From NCBI RefSeq assembly GCF_003797185.1, contig NZ_RKMH01000010.1, forward strand, positions 62,001-126,000: DNA of 64,000 nucleotides. Reading direction: 5' to 3'. The translations under genes and the position numbers were made by a program. The stretch is from Gordonia oryzae. GTDB taxonomy: Bacteria; Actinomycetota; Actinomycetes; Mycobacteriales; Mycobacteriaceae. Below, piece after piece: positions 1 to 9,623 of this stretch; the first letter of the stretch is position 1, and the number at the start of each line of letters is the position of its first letter. Under the pieces are notes generated by a model. It did not search any database. It had not been told where the DNA came from and saw nothing but the letters and a program-made list of their open reading frames with translations.

Positions 1-795
1 CCCGACGTCCGTCGTTCGCTGATGACCCAGAAGGCCTACGCGGAGGGGCTGCGCGCGATCTACCTCTACACCGCCTCGCACCAGGATTCCGTTGCCGCAC
101 AGATCGTCTCCGGCGCCGATCCCGAGATGGCACACCGCGTCAACGACCTGCTGCTGCCGATCGTCAAGGGTGTCGGCTCCGAGCGTGCCTACGCCAACCT
201 CGGCCACGAGTCACTGCAGACCTTCGGCGGTTCGGGCTTCCTGCAGGACTACCCGATCGAGCAGTACATCCGTGACTCGAAAATCGACTCCCTTTACGAG
301 GGCACGACCGCCATCCAGGCGCAGGACTTCTTCTTCCGCAAGATTATTCGCGACAAGGGGCAGGCGCTCGCGCATGTTGCCGGGCAGATCCAGTCGTTCA
401 TCGACTCCGAGGCCGGCAACGGCCGCCTCAAGGCTGAGCGCGCGTTGCTCACGACCGCGCTGGAGGACGTCCAGGCCATGGCCGCGTCGCTGACGGGCGA
501 CCTCATGGGCGCGCAGGAGAACCCCAAGGACCTCTACAAGGTCGGGCTGGGATCGGTGCGCTTCCTGATGTCGGTCGGCGATCTACTCATCGGCTGGCTG
601 CTCCTGCGCCAGTCCGAGATCGCGCTGGCCAAGCTCGATGAGGGCGTGACCGGAGACGACAAGTCCTTCTACGAGGGCAAGGTCGCCGTCGCGAGCTTCT
701 TCGCCAAGAACATGCTCCCGCTGCTCACCTCGATCCGCACCACCGTCGAAAACATCGACGGCGAGATCATGGAGCTCGACGAAGCCGCCTTCTGA
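1..795 (+). CDS. fadE5: Acyl-CoA dehydrogenase, C-terminal part (FadE5-like), cut by window start
   Basis: The reading frame is open from base 1, so the gene begins upstream of the window; 264 codons are visible. Acyl-CoA dehydrogenases use FAD to introduce the alpha-beta double bond in fatty acyl-CoA, the first step of beta-oxidation. The visible part carries the C-terminal helical domain: QTFGGSGF, then [13 protein letters not shown], where the Glu of YEGT aligns with the catalytic base of this family. A further ~150-residue helical extension after that motif is typical of the long FadE5-type enzymes (about 610 residues) and not of short-chain enzymes of about 380. The neighbouring fadA2-fabG4-htdX-TetR set is the same one that flanks fadE5 (Rv0244c) in M. 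tuberculosis, which supports the symbol. A hairpin terminator follows the stop codon. Confidence 0.88.
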   Translation, partial: PDVRRSLMTQKAYAEGLRAIYLYTASHQDSVAAQIVSGADPEMAHRVNDLLLPIVKGVGSERAYANLGHESLQTFGGSGFLQDYPIEQYIRDSKIDSLYEGTTAIQAQDFFFRKIIRDKGQALAHVAGQIQSFIDSEAGNGRLKAERALLTTALEDVQAMAASLTGDLMGAQENPKDLYKVGLGSVRFLMSVGDLLIGWLLLRQSEIALAKLDEGVTGDDKSFYEGKVAVASFFAKNMLPLLTSIRTTVENIDGEIMELDEAAF

Positions 796-815
796 CACAG
801 ACGGAACTCCGCACG

Positions 816-859
816 AGCCGAGGGGTCGGGATCTCCGTCGAGATCCCGGCCCCTCGGCT
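816..859 (+). terminator. Intrinsic hairpin terminator after fadE5
   Basis: Two 20-base arms, the left beginning AGCCGAGGGG and the right ending CCCCTCGGCT, pair around a CGTC loop with a single G-U position. The hairpin lies 20 bases after the fadE5 stop and before the dehydrogenase promoter region. There is no long T tract, as is usual for actinobacterial terminators. Confidence 0.8.
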
Positions 860-970
860 ATTGACACGCATCCGGGCACCGATCGGCACCCATGGCCGGG
901 CGCGCATACCTAGCGTGAGTTGCGGGGGGCGTGAGACACCGGGGAACCCGACCACGTGAGGTGACACCAG

Positions 971-2026
971 ATGAAGGCACCCGTTTTCCACGGTCCCGGC
1001 CAGAAGGCCTGGGAGGACGTCCCCGACCCGAAACTCAGCGAACCCACCGACGTCATCGTCAAGATGGACACGACGACGATCTGCGGCACCGACCTGCACA
1101 TCCTCAAGGGTGACGTTCCCGCGGTCACTCCCGGCCGCATTCTCGGACACGAGGGCGTCGGCACGATCACCGAGGTCGGCGACGCCGTGACGACGCTGGC
1201 CGTCGGCGACCAGGTGATCTTGTCCTGCATCTCCTCATGCGGGAAATGCTCGTTCTGCAAACAGGGCGTCTATTCGCACTGCCTGGGCAGCGAGGGCACG
1301 TCGGGTATCGGCTGGATCTTCGGCCATCTCATCGACGGCACCCAGGCCGAGTACGTGCGGGTGCCCTACGCGGAGAACTCGGTCCACAAGCTGCCGTCGG
1401 CGGTCAGCCCCGAGCAGGGCACGTTGCTCTCCGACATCCTGCCCACCGGCCACGAGATCGGCGTGCGCCACGGTGCGGTGAAACCCGGTGATGTGGTCGC
1501 GGTGATCGGGACCGGCCCGGTCGGGCTCGCCGCCATCGCCACCGCGGGTCTCTACGGGCCAAGCCGGGTCATCGCCGTCGACATCGACGCCAACCGGGTC
1601 GAACAGGCCCGCCGGTTCGGGGCGACCGATGGGGTCGTGTCGACCTCATCGGGGTGGCGCGAGGAGATCCTGGCGATGACCGACGGACTCGGTGTGGACG
1701 TCGCGATCGAGGCCGTCGGCATTCCCGACACGTTCCAGATGTGCCTCGACATCGTCCGCCCCGCAGGCCATGTCGCCAATGTCGGTGTGCACGGCAAGCC
1801 CGTCGAGTTGCCCATCCAGGATCTCTGGATCTCCAACATCGTGATGTCGATGGGCCTGGTGAACACCAATACCCTTGGCACACTTCTGAAGTTGGTGGCA
1901 CAACGCCGTATCGATCCAGAACCGTTCATCAGCCACCGATTCGGGCTGGGCGAGATCATCGACGCCTATGACGTGTTCTCCCGTGCGGCAGAAACCAAGG
2001 CGCTCAAAGTGATCATGAGCGCCTGA
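971..2026 (+). CDS. Zinc-dependent alcohol dehydrogenase (MDR family)
   Basis: 351 residues, the usual length for medium-chain zinc alcohol dehydrogenases, which oxidise an alcohol to an aldehyde or ketone with NAD(P)+. Catalytic-zinc residues are visible as Cys38 (CGTD) and His60-Glu61 (GHE). Four cysteines for the structural zinc are at 90, 93, 96 and 104. The Rossmann motif GTGPVG is at 180-185, followed by an acidic VDID strand end that favours NAD over NADP. The start ATG has a GAGGTGA ribosome site about 8 bases upstream. The gene stands alone between two hairpin terminators, so it is probably monocistronic. It interrupts the fadE5-fadA2 pairing. Substrate cannot be read from the sequence; sorbitol/threonine-type and simple alcohol dehydrogenases both share these motifs. 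Confidence 0.9.
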   Translation: MKAPVFHGPGQKAWEDVPDPKLSEPTDVIVKMDTTTICGTDLHILKGDVPAVTPGRILGHEGVGTITEVGDAVTTLAVGDQVILSCISSCGKCSFCKQGVYSHCLGSEGTSGIGWIFGHLIDGTQAEYVRVPYAENSVHKLPSAVSPEQGTLLSDILPTGHEIGVRHGAVKPGDVVAVIGTGPVGLAAIATAGLYGPSRVIAVDIDANRVEQARRFGATDGVVSTSSGWREEILAMTDGLGVDVAIEAVGIPDTFQMCLDIVRPAGHVANVGVHGKPVELPIQDLWISNIVMSMGLVNTNTLGTLLKLVAQRRIDPEPFISHRFGLGEIIDAYDVFSRAAETKALKVIMSA

Positions 2027-2042
2027 GGTCACCGATAACCAC

Positions 2043-2080
2043 CACGGCCGCGGCGGACCCGAAGGTCCGACGCGGCCGTG
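2043..2080. terminator. Bidirectional hairpin terminator between convergent genes
   Basis: Arms beginning CACGGCCGCG and ending CGCGGCCGTG fold with only one unpaired base each side around a short CGAA loop. It sits between the stop codons of the converging alcohol dehydrogenase and SDR genes and can serve both. Confidence 0.8.
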
Positions 2081-2104
2081 ACTGTGAGAGAACTTGTGCC
2101 GGAA

Positions 2105-2881
2105 CTACTTCGGTGGCATCCGGATGCCGCCGTCGACGCGGACGACCTCGGCATTCATGTAGGAGTTGGTGACAAGCTCGACGACCATCGACGCGAGTTC
2201 GTCGGGCACGCCCAGACGACGCGGGAACAGCACCGACTCGCCGAGCTTGGCCTTGAATGCCTCGGCGGCCTCGCCCTCACCGTAGATCGGGGTGTCGATC
2301 AGGCCCGGGGCGACGGTGTTGACGCGCACGCCCACAGCCGCGAGGTCACGCGCCACCGGCAGGGTCATGCCGACGACACCGCCCTTCGAGGACGAGTACG
2401 ACGCCTGGCCGATCTGGCCGTCGAATGCCGCGACACTCGCCATGTTGACGATCGCGCCACGCTCGTTGGATTCCAGCGGCTCGTTGCGGCTCATCGCGGT
2501 GGCCGCCAACCGGATGGCGTCGAAGGTGCCGATCAGGTTGATCGCGATGACCTTCTTGTACGCGTCGAGGTTGTGCGCGGAAGCGAAGTCGCCGTCCTTG
2601 CCGATGGTGCGCTGCGCCCAGCCGATACCGGCCGAGTTCACCAGCACCCGCAAGGGGCCCAGCTCGGTCGCCTGATTGACGGCGTTCTCGAGATCCTCGG
2701 TCTTGGTCACGTCCACGGCGACGAACTTGCCGTCGATCTCCTTGGCGAGCTCACCACCCTTTTCTGCGTTGAGGTCGGCGATGATGACCTTCGCCCCCTT
2801 GGCCGCCAGCTGGCGAACCACCGCGGCGCCGATGCCCGACGCCCCACCCGTCACAATTGCACTTGCTCCATTGATATCCAC
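2105..2881 (-). CDS. Short-chain dehydrogenase (3-hydroxyacyl-CoA dehydrogenase type II-like)
   Basis: 258 residues, a classical SDR. The cofactor motif TGGASGIG is at 11-18, the acidic end of strand 2 (IADLN) predicts NAD(H), NSAG is near 82, and the catalytic Ser149, Tyr162 and Lys166 sit in the order expected. The insert after NSAG and the overall pattern resemble the HSD17B10/3-hydroxyacyl-CoA dehydrogenase type II branch, which oxidises the beta-hydroxyl of acyl-CoA or steroid substrates in the cytoplasm. That would fit its place beside fadE5 and fadA2, but the substrate assignment is inference. The gene converges on the alcohol dehydrogenase and shares its terminator. The start ATG begins MDINGAS directly before the first beta strand, as in related proteins. 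Confidence 0.88.
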   Translation of the reverse strand: MDINGASAIVTGGASGIGAAVVRQLAAKGAKVIIADLNAEKGGELAKEIDGKFVAVDVTKTEDLENAVNQATELGPLRVLVNSAGIGWAQRTIGKDGDFASAHNLDAYKKVIAINLIGTFDAIRLAATAMSRNEPLESNERGAIVNMASVAAFDGQIGQASYSSSKGGVVGMTLPVARDLAAVGVRVNTVAPGLIDTPIYGEGEAAEAFKAKLGESVLFPRRLGVPDELASMVVELVTNSYMNAEVVRVDGGIRMPPK

Positions 2882-3107
2882 GTCGTCAGACTACGACGCC
2901 CTGTGACTGGCCTAACAACCCGGGGCCGAGCGATCAGTCGGTAGGCGAAATCTTGACGGGAGTGCACTCGATCGGCGTCAGTCATGATGGTTACAGGCCT
3001 ACCGCCGAGCGGTCCTGACCCTGAACCCGGCTCGGCGTGGTTCGAACGAACTCACTCTGCTGCGACATAGGGCACGAACCCCTGGCGGCCCATAGCATCT
3101 GGATCCC

Positions 3108-3908
3108 ATGGGAGGTGTGCGCTTTCTGTTCGCCGTCGGCCTGGTTGCATTGCTGTCGGCGTGTGCACTCGGCGGTCAGGCGCAACCAGGAGATCCCAGT
3201 ACTTCACTCGCGGCGTCACTACCGCAGGCAGCGGCCACTCCGATCGACGCCTCACCGTTTGGCCGCAGCGACGCCCTCTGGATTCTCCGCGTCGGAGACC
3301 TGGCCACCTGCGCGGTCGGTCTCGCCCCGACCACCGGTCTGGGCAACCTGACTTGCCACGTTCCCGCGGGATCGCTGAACAGTCTTCACCCGCCGGTCGT
3401 CGACATCGACGCCTCAGGTGTGCATGCCGCGGCCTGGCCGATGTGGACCGGGTCCATCGCCGAACTCCTGCCGGGTCAGTCGGTGACCATCGGCACCGCG
3501 ACCTGTACTGCGTCGGCAGGTCCGCGGCTGCATTGTCAGAACCAGGGCGGCTGGATCGACATCGGGGCCAACGACACCCGGACGTCAGCGCCACCGTCGC
3601 CGCTGACCGCCGAGCACGGTGGTGGTACCGGTGCGAACTCCCCGAACCCCGGCCAAAGCTGTTCGTTCCTCAACGGGTCGCACCTTGTGACGGTCTACGA
3701 CACACGCAACACCACGTGCGCCGAGGCGACGCCGATCATCACGCGGTACCTGCGCAGTGATCGGGTGGTTCCAGAAGTTCCCGCCGGGTCATCAGCCAGA
3801 GCCGGTGTCGACGATTGGACTTGCTACATCGGCGACGATACCGACCGGCCGCACTATCTACAGGCAGCCACCTGCGTCAAGGACGACAAGCTCTTTCGCG
3901 CCCAATAG
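3108..3908 (+). CDS. Predicted lipoprotein, function unknown
   Basis: 266 residues. The N-terminus has one Arg, a hydrophobic stretch and a lipobox LLSAC, placing the acylated cysteine at residue 19, so the protein should be exported and anchored on the outer face of the plasma membrane. The mature part begins with a Gln/Pro/Ser linker. It has paired cysteines throughout (for example in TCAVG, NLTCHV, TATCTAS, LHCQN, SCSF, TTCAE, WTCYIG, ATCVKD), suggesting several disulphides. I do not recognise the fold. It ends 18 bases from the stop of the converging vanW-family gene. The ATG at 3108 is the only start that gives a signal peptide. Confidence 0.72.
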   Translation: MGGVRFLFAVGLVALLSACALGGQAQPGDPSTSLAASLPQAAATPIDASPFGRSDALWILRVGDLATCAVGLAPTTGLGNLTCHVPAGSLNSLHPPVVDIDASGVHAAAWPMWTGSIAELLPGQSVTIGTATCTASAGPRLHCQNQGGWIDIGANDTRTSAPPSPLTAEHGGGTGANSPNPGQSCSFLNGSHLVTVYDTRNTTCAEATPIITRYLRSDRVVPEVPAGSSARAGVDDWTCYIGDDTDRPHYLQAATCVKDDKLFRAQ

Positions 3909-3926
3909 GGTGCACACGCACTGGGG

Positions 3927-5620
3927 TCACACGCACCGCACGATCGGCTCGGCCGCGTAGCGCACGGTCCGGGTGTGTTTGCTGATCAGTGCGCCGGTGC
4001 GGGCGTCGGTGATGACCCGGGTATCGCTGGTGGTGAATCCGCGACTACCACGACTCGCGATGCAGTCGGGCCCGCGGGGCACCCGGCGCACCTCCGGCGT
4101 GGTGTAGGCGTATCGCTCACCGGTGATCGACTGGACCTCGACACTGGTCGTGCCCCACAGCCGAACCGTCACCGACGACGGACTCCACTGCGTCTCGATC
4201 AGGAGGCCCTGACGCGAGGTGTTGCCGATGACGAGGTCGATGGCCCCCTCGAACACCGTCGCCTCGCGCGCTTCGGGATAACGCGAAATGTAGTAGGCGT
4301 GTTCGGTGTGGTCGACGTCGGCGAGTCCGGCGAAGTAGGCGGCGTTGTAGAGCGTGGTGGCGAACTGGGAGATGCCGCCACCGACCGCGGTCGACGCGCG
4401 GCCGTGATCGATGATCGTTGAGCTGACGTAGCCCTGCGCGGTGCCCCGCGGCCCGGTGTGGGTGTTGAGGGAGAAGTTCGTGCCCGGCAGGATCAGCGCG
4501 CCGTCTACCTCGTCCGCGACCAGCCGGATGTTCTCACCGGACGCCGACGAGAAGCCGCCGGTGGTGAATTCGCCGATCACCTCGGTGACCCCGAGCGAGC
4601 GGGCCTTCTCGGTGGACAACGCGGGCGGCACCATCCGATAAGCGGCTGCGACGGTGCGCGGCCCGGTGCCGGCGACGGCGCGTTCGATTGCGGCGAAGGT
4701 CTTGTCCCAGTCGATGTGTGCGCCGTCGCGGCCGGGCACGACCCGCGGGCGTCCCGTCGCCAGTGAGAATCTCGCATCGGCGGGCCGGGTCTCGGAGTCG
4801 CGCAGCGCGGCCAGCGCCGTACGACCGCGTTGGCGGTCGACGTGTGCGACGAGCCCTCCCCGACCGTCGGGGACGAAAGTGAGGATCGCGCCGATCTGCC
4901 TGGGCGACAGCCTGACCCGAACGCCACCTCGGCCGGTGATCTCGACGTCGTCGGACACCGCCCGCGTCGCCGGACCCGCGACGGTCGCCCGTACCACCTC
5001 GGCACTCACGGTCGGCGCGAACGGTTCCATCGGCAGTTCCACGACGTCCGCGTCGAGCCACTCGCGGGCCACTACCGCGCGCGCCGCATCCCGGTCGACG
5101 CGGCGACCGGCGGCGGGAAGATCGGCGACCGGAGTGACCCCGGCGTAATGCACCCCACCGTCCACCGCGGACCGTTCGAGATCGCGGTGATGATCGGCGA
5201 TCGCCTCGTCGAAGCGTGCGGCGTCGACCGGACCACCGGCGCGACGTCGTGCGTGCGGCCGAAGAGCGCCAGCAACCGGGTGAGCGGACTACGCGGCTGA
5301 CGTTGCAGGACCACCGCGGTCGCGTCGGCGTCGAACACCACGCCCAACGCCGCGGGGTCGACGGTCGCCGAGCCGGATTCGGTACGCAGCCGCACGGGCT
5401 CACCCGCCTGCTGTATCAGCTCGTCGAGCCGATGGTCCAGGCGCGCCGGGGACAGGTTGCCGACGTCGCGGCCCGCGGTGACCGCACCGCGCGTGGTGTG
5501 CCCTGAGGTGGCCACAAGATCCATGGACAACATCAGAAGTATGACGGAGGTCACACCTGTGGTGATTTGTGCGCCCACCCGCCATCGACGTCGTCGCACT
5601 GAACCCACGCTGTCACTCAT
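3927..5620 (-). pseudogene. VanW-family protein gene broken by a one-base frameshift
   Basis: Two reading frames together encode one protein of about 564 residues. The first (5620 to about 5228) gives a short cytoplasmic end, one membrane segment and the beginning of a peptidoglycan-binding-like domain. The second (about 5228 to 3927) gives the rest of that domain and the VanW domain, with its FTTGGFSSASGEN start, the GTNFSLN motif and the GGGISQFATTLYNAAY core. Frame one runs VAPVVR and frame two continues VDAARFDEAI. Adding one G to the CGGTCGAC stretch at 5224-5231 joins them as VVRVDAARF. VanW-domain proteins are membrane-anchored, outside-facing cell-wall proteins of unknown reaction. 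The ATG at 5620 is preferred over a TTG at 5671, but no good ribosome site is visible. A sequencing error would give the same picture. Confidence 0.8.
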
Positions 5621-5674
5621 ACCGAACAAATCCGGCGAATGCGACCCGGACTGCTTCTCCCCCCAACGCAATCA

Positions 5675-5710
5675 AGGGCCTGACCGGCGATTAGACGCCG
5701 GTCAGGCCCT
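5675..5710 (-). terminator. Strong hairpin terminator after fadA2
   Basis: Perfect 15-base arms, AGGGCCTGACCGGCG and its complement, flank a six-base ATTAGA loop. On the minus strand it lies about 145 bases beyond the fadA2 stop and just upstream of the vanW-family start, so it isolates the two transcripts. Confidence 0.85.
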
Positions 5711-5853
5711 CTGTGAGAGGCGCTCCGGTCGAGCTGTCGGGTCGGGGGTCTGACAGCTCAACCGAAGCTACCCCGTATATCTACGGGACTTTCGTCTTCG
5801 TTACAACACGGGGTGCATTCATTCGGGGGAATCCGGTACTGACGGAGTACCGC

Positions 5854-7149
5854 TCAGCCTTCGATGATGGCGGTGACGCCCTGGCCACCCGCGGCGCAGA
5901 TCGAGATCAGCGCGCGGCCGCCGCCATTCTCCTTGATCTGCTTGGCCGCCTGGGCGACGATACGTCCGCCAGTGGCGGCGAAGGGGTGTCCGGCAGCCAG
6001 CGAGGAGCCGTTGACGTTGAGCTTGCTGCGGTCGATCGAGCCGAGCGCCTTGTCCAGCCCCAACCGCTCCTTGCAGTACTCCTCGGACTCCCATGCCTGC
6101 AGCGTGGCGAGCACCACCGAGGCGAACGCCTCATGGATCTCGTAGAAGTCGAAGTCACCCAAGGTGAGGCCATTGCGCTCGAGCAGACGCGGTACGGCGT
6201 AGGTAGGGGCCATCAGCAGGCCGTCGGGGCCGTTGATGTAATCGACCGCCGCGGATTCGGAGTCGACGAAGTACGCCAGGACCGGGATGCCCTTGTCCTG
6301 TGCCCACTCCTCGCTGGCGAGCAGGACGGTCGACGCACCGTCGGTCAGCGGCGTCGAATTGCCCGCGGTCATGGTGGCGTCGCCCAGCGACACGCCGAAG
6401 ACCGGTTTGAGCGTGGCGAGCTTCTCGACGCTGGAGTCGCCGCGCAGGTTCTGATCCCGGGTCAGGCCGAGGAACGGGGTGACCAGATCGTCGAAGAAGC
6501 CGGCGTCGTAGGCGGCGGCCATCTTCTGGTGGCTGGCCGCGGCCAGCGCATCCTGGTCGGCACGCTTGATGCCGAACTCCTTGGCGGTGATCGCCGCGTG
6601 CTCACCCATCGACATCCCGGTGCGGGGCTCGCCGTTGCGCGGGATCTCGATGCCGAGCTTGGGCAGTGCCTTGAGGAGCCCGAGAACCTGATCCTGCGTG
6701 GTGCGGGCCCGGTTCACCTCGAGTAGGCCGCGACGGAAACCGTCTGCGACGCCGATCGGCGCGTCGGAGGTGGTGTCGACGCCACCTCCGACGGCGACGT
6801 CGTAGCGTCCGCGCGCGATGCCGTCGGCGACGGCGGTGATTGCCTGCAGGCCGGTCCCGCACGCCTGCTGGACGTCGAAGGCAGGGGTGTAGGGCGAGAG
6901 AGCCGACCCGAGCACGGATTCGCGGATGAGATTGAAATCACGCGACAGTTTCAGGACCGCACCACCGGCCACCATGCCGAGTCGTTCACCCTGGAGGCCG
7001 TAGCGACTGACGAGGCCGTCGAGGGCTGCGGTGAACATATCTTGGTTGCTGACCTTGGCATATGCCTTGTCCTGCCGCGCGAACGGAATGCGATTGCCGC
7101 CGAGGATCGCGACCGGGCGCTCGGTGCGGGTCTTGGGTGTGTTGGCCAC
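5854..7149 (-). CDS. fadA2: Acetyl-CoA acetyltransferase (thiolase) FadA2/FadI-like
   Basis: 431 residues, longer than the ~400 of common thiolases and typical of the FadI/FadA2 branch. It would cleave 3-ketoacyl-CoA with CoA to acetyl-CoA and a shortened acyl-CoA, or run in reverse. The nucleophile Cys97 is in QQACGTG, the HEAF histidine is His339, the GHP histidine is His388 and the acid/base Cys418 is in CAAGGQG, so all four catalytic elements are intact. The gene is divergent from fabG4, with a shared operator between them, and pairs with fadE5 as in M. tuberculosis Rv0243-Rv0244c. The minus-strand ATG lies in the short promoter region; a strong hairpin ends the transcript. Confidence 0.93.
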   Translation of the reverse strand: MANTPKTRTERPVAILGGNRIPFARQDKAYAKVSNQDMFTAALDGLVSRYGLQGERLGMVAGGAVLKLSRDFNLIRESVLGSALSPYTPAFDVQQACGTGLQAITAVADGIARGRYDVAVGGGVDTTSDAPIGVADGFRRGLLEVNRARTTQDQVLGLLKALPKLGIEIPRNGEPRTGMSMGEHAAITAKEFGIKRADQDALAAASHQKMAAAYDAGFFDDLVTPFLGLTRDQNLRGDSSVEKLATLKPVFGVSLGDATMTAGNSTPLTDGASTVLLASEEWAQDKGIPVLAYFVDSESAAVDYINGPDGLLMAPTYAVPRLLERNGLTLGDFDFYEIHEAFASVVLATLQAWESEEYCKERLGLDKALGSIDRSKLNVNGSSLAAGHPFAATGGRIVAQAAKQIKENGGGRALISICAAGGQGVTAIIEG

Positions 7150-7188
7150 GAGAGATCTCCCAGGTGTCGATTGGTACCGTTAACGTAT

Positions 7189-7206
7189 TCTTACTCCAGA
7201 GTAAGT
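7189..7206. promoter_or_regulatory. Inverted-repeat operator between fadA2 and fabG4
   Basis: TCTTAC, six bases, GTAAGT. The inner arms TTACTC and GAGTAA are a perfect palindrome around CA (7191-7204). The same TCTTAC-N6-GTAAG arrangement lies upstream of the TetR gene at 10592-10609. It is centred between the divergent fadA2 and fabG4 starts, where one bound dimer could control both. That the adjacent TetR protein is the ligand is inference from the shared motif and position. Confidence 0.75.
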
Positions 7207-7281
7207 TAGATGTCGAACGGCGCTCCACCCAGCAGCGCCTTCGATCACACCGAGCGTGAGAACAATTCAGAGGAGATTCAC

Positions 7282-8649
7282 GTGGCTGCCAACTCCACGA
7301 CCGCAGGCCTGTACTCGAGTTTCGTGCACTCCGGTCCGGGTGCGTTCATCGCCAAGCAGGCCGGACTGCCCGTGCCACCGCCTCTGCGGCGCTATAAGGG
7401 CTCCGAGCCGCCGCTGCCGGGACCGGTGTTGCTCGGCGGGTCCGGCCGTCTCGTCGAGCCGCTGCGTGAGCTGCTCTCGGGTCCCGACTACACACTGATC
7501 GAGAACGCCACCACCGGTCGCAGCGCCGACAAGTACGGCGGTCTGGTCTTCGACGCCACCGGGATCACCTCCCCCGCCGAGCTCGAGCAGCTCTTCGAGT
7601 TCTTCGGCCCGGTCATGCGCTCGATCGCGGCCTGTGCGCGCTTCGTCGTACTCGGCACGACCCCCGAACTCATCACCAATCCCGACGAGCGTGTCGCCCA
7701 GCGCGCCCTCGAGGGATTCACCCGCTCGCTCGGTAAGGAACTCCTCCAGGGTTCGACCGTCCAACTCGTCTACGTCTCCCCCGACGCCAAGACCGGACTC
7801 ACCGGGCTGGAGTCGACACTGCGCTTCGTGCTGTCGGCCAAATCGGCTTTCGTCGATGCCCAGGTGATCCGGGTCGGCGCCGACGACGCCACGGCGCCCG
7901 CGAGTTGGGACAAGCCGCTCGAGGGCAAGGTGGCCGTGGTGACCGGTGCCGCCCGCGGTATCGGCGCGACGATCGCCGAGGTATTGGCCCGCGATGGTGC
8001 TCACGTCATCTGCGCCGACATCCCGGCTGCCGGGGAAGCCCTGGCCGAGACCGCCAACAAGGTCGGCGGCACCTCGTTACCGCTCGATGTCAGCGCACCC
8101 GACGCCGGCGAGAAGCTCGCCGAGCATGCACTCTCACGCCACGGCGGGATCGACATCATCGTCAACAACGCCGGCATCACCCGCGACAAGCTACTCGCCA
8201 ACATGGATGCGGCGCGGTGGAATTCGGTGATCTCGGTCAACCTGATCGCACCACAGCAGTTGGTCAACGCCCTCGTCGAGAAGAACGCATTGAAGTCCGG
8301 CGGCGCAGTGATCGACGTGTCGTCGATCGCCGGTATCGCCGGCAACCGCGGCCAGACCAACTATGGCGCTTCCAAAGCCGGCGTGATCGGACTGGTCGAC
8401 AGCTACGCTCCGCTGCTCGCCGAGAAGGGCATCACGATCAACGCCGTCGCCCCCGGGTTCATCGAGACCAAGATGACCGCCGCGATCCCGCTGGCCACCC
8501 GCGAGGCCGGTCGCCTGATGAGTTCGCTACAGCAGGGCGGTCAGACCATCGACGTCGCCGAAACCGTTGCCTACTTTGCCAATCCGGCCTCCAACGCCAT
8601 TACCGGCAACGTGGTCCGGGTCTGCGGCCAGGGCTTCCTGGGGGCGTGA
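7282..8649 (+). CDS. fabG4: High-molecular-weight 3-oxoacyl reductase FabG4
   Basis: I place the start at GTG 7282, 7 bases after AGGAG, giving 455 residues; the frame is open upstream to 7210 but M. tuberculosis FabG4 (about 454 residues) begins at the equivalent point. The first ~210 residues form the flavodoxin-like domain that marks this HMwFabG group, including [14 protein letters not shown]. The SDR domain follows, with TGAARGIG near 221, NNAG, and catalytic Ser348, Tyr361 and Lys365. The family reduces 3-ketoacyl thioesters, using NADH in the mycobacterial enzyme, either in beta-oxidation in reverse or in fatty-acid synthesis. The stop overlaps the htdX start by one base, so the pair is translationally coupled and probably handles successive ketoacyl and hydroxyacyl intermediates. 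Confidence 0.93.
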   Translation: MAANSTTAGLYSSFVHSGPGAFIAKQAGLPVPPPLRRYKGSEPPLPGPVLLGGSGRLVEPLRELLSGPDYTLIENATTGRSADKYGGLVFDATGITSPAELEQLFEFFGPVMRSIAACARFVVLGTTPELITNPDERVAQRALEGFTRSLGKELLQGSTVQLVYVSPDAKTGLTGLESTLRFVLSAKSAFVDAQVIRVGADDATAPASWDKPLEGKVAVVTGAARGIGATIAEVLARDGAHVICADIPAAGEALAETANKVGGTSLPLDVSAPDAGEKLAEHALSRHGGIDIIVNNAGITRDKLLANMDAARWNSVISVNLIAPQQLVNALVEKNALKSGGAVIDVSSIAGIAGNRGQTNYGASKAGVIGLVDSYAPLLAEKGITINAVAPGFIETKMTAAIPLATREAGRLMSSLQQGGQTIDVAETVAYFANPASNAITGNVVRVCGQGFLGA

Positions 8650-9572
8650 TGAGCAAGACCATCACCCTCTCGTCGCCGCCGAGCACGGCCGAGGTCTACT
8701 CCAAGGCGGTCACCGCGATGCTTCCGGTGATCGGCAAGCCCGCCCGGATTCGCGCCGACGCGACACTCCCGGACCGGCGCTACCGGCTCGAGAACATCCG
8801 CACAAATCCGGACCGGCTGCTGGCCTACACCCGGGCGACGGGTCAGCAGTTCGGCCCGGCGCTACCGATCACCTACCCGTTCGTCCTGCAATTTCCGCTG
8901 GCCATGAAGATCATGACCGACGGCGACTTCCCTTTCGGCGCAGTCGGTTCGGTGCATCTGGAGAACAGCATCACACGACTGCGACCCATTGGGATCGACG
9001 AGCCACTGACCATCGAGAATCACGCCGAGAACCTACGTGAACACCGCAAGGGCATGCTCGTCGACATGGTCTCGGAGATCAGCGTCGGCACCGAGCTGGT
9101 GACCCGGCAGGTGGCGACGTTCCTCAAGCAGCAACGCACCGGCCTTTCCGACGAGCCGCGCGGGCCGGCTCCGCGGGATCAGGCACCGCCACCTCCGGAT
9201 GCGGTACTCGCCGTGGACTTGGCCAAGATTCGCAAGTACGCGGCGGCGTCGGGCGATCGTAACCCGATCCACATGGGCGATCTGACCGCCAAGGCGTTCG
9301 GCTTCCCAAAGGCCATCGCGCACGGAATGTGGAGTGCGGCAGCCGCTGTCGCCAATGTCGAGGCGCAACTACCGGGCGCCGTCACCTACACGGTGCGGTG
9401 GGGTAAGCCGATTCTGCTCCCGGCCAAGGTAAACGTCTACACCCATCGGGTGGACGGCACCGAGAGCGCAGCCGGCGAGGCGAACATCTACGGCGCGGGG
9501 AGTTTCGACATCTCGATTCTCAACCGGCGCAAGGGGTATCCACACCTGACGGCAACCACTCGTACGCACTGA
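8649..9572 (+). CDS. htdX: MaoC-family (R)-3-hydroxyacyl thioester dehydratase HtdX
   Basis: 307 residues, starting at the ATG that overlaps the fabG4 stop (TGATG). The protein has the double-hotdog layout of HtdX: an N-terminal degenerate hotdog half and a C-terminal MaoC half. The hydratase-2 motif YAAASGDRNPIH has catalytic Asp203 and His208, followed by the AHGMW helix. It would interconvert (R)-3-hydroxyacyl and trans-2-enoyl thioesters, the step next to the FabG4 reaction. Gene order fabG4-htdX matches Rv0242c-Rv0241c. A hairpin terminator follows 18 bases after the stop, so the operon is fabG4-htdX only. Confidence 0.92.
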   Translation: MSKTITLSSPPSTAEVYSKAVTAMLPVIGKPARIRADATLPDRRYRLENIRTNPDRLLAYTRATGQQFGPALPITYPFVLQFPLAMKIMTDGDFPFGAVGSVHLENSITRLRPIGIDEPLTIENHAENLREHRKGMLVDMVSEISVGTELVTRQVATFLKQQRTGLSDEPRGPAPRDQAPPPPDAVLAVDLAKIRKYAAASGDRNPIHMGDLTAKAFGFPKAIAHGMWSAAAAVANVEAQLPGAVTYTVRWGKPILLPAKVNVYTHRVDGTESAAGEANIYGAGSFDISILNRRKGYPHLTATTRTH

Positions 9573-9590
9573 GGCGACCACCAGATCCTC

Positions 9591-9623
9591 GAACTCCCGT
9601 CCGGCAATGCCGGGCGGGAGTTC
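9591..9623 (+). terminator. Hairpin terminator after htdX
   Basis: Nine-base perfect outer arms GAACTCCCG and CGGGAGTTC, then an inner CCGG/CCGG pair around CAATG, followed by TACGTTT. It closes the fabG4-htdX operon. Confidence 0.88.

Noticed and set aside
2078..2944. 288-codon plus-strand frame opposite the SDR
   Set aside because: Complete SDR motifs with catalytic residues lie on the minus strand; the plus-strand frame is its mirror.
5072..5403. Programmed frameshift in the vanW-family gene
   Set aside because: No slippery heptamer or downstream structure typical of programmed frameshifting was seen at the junction; a plain one-base deletion explains it.
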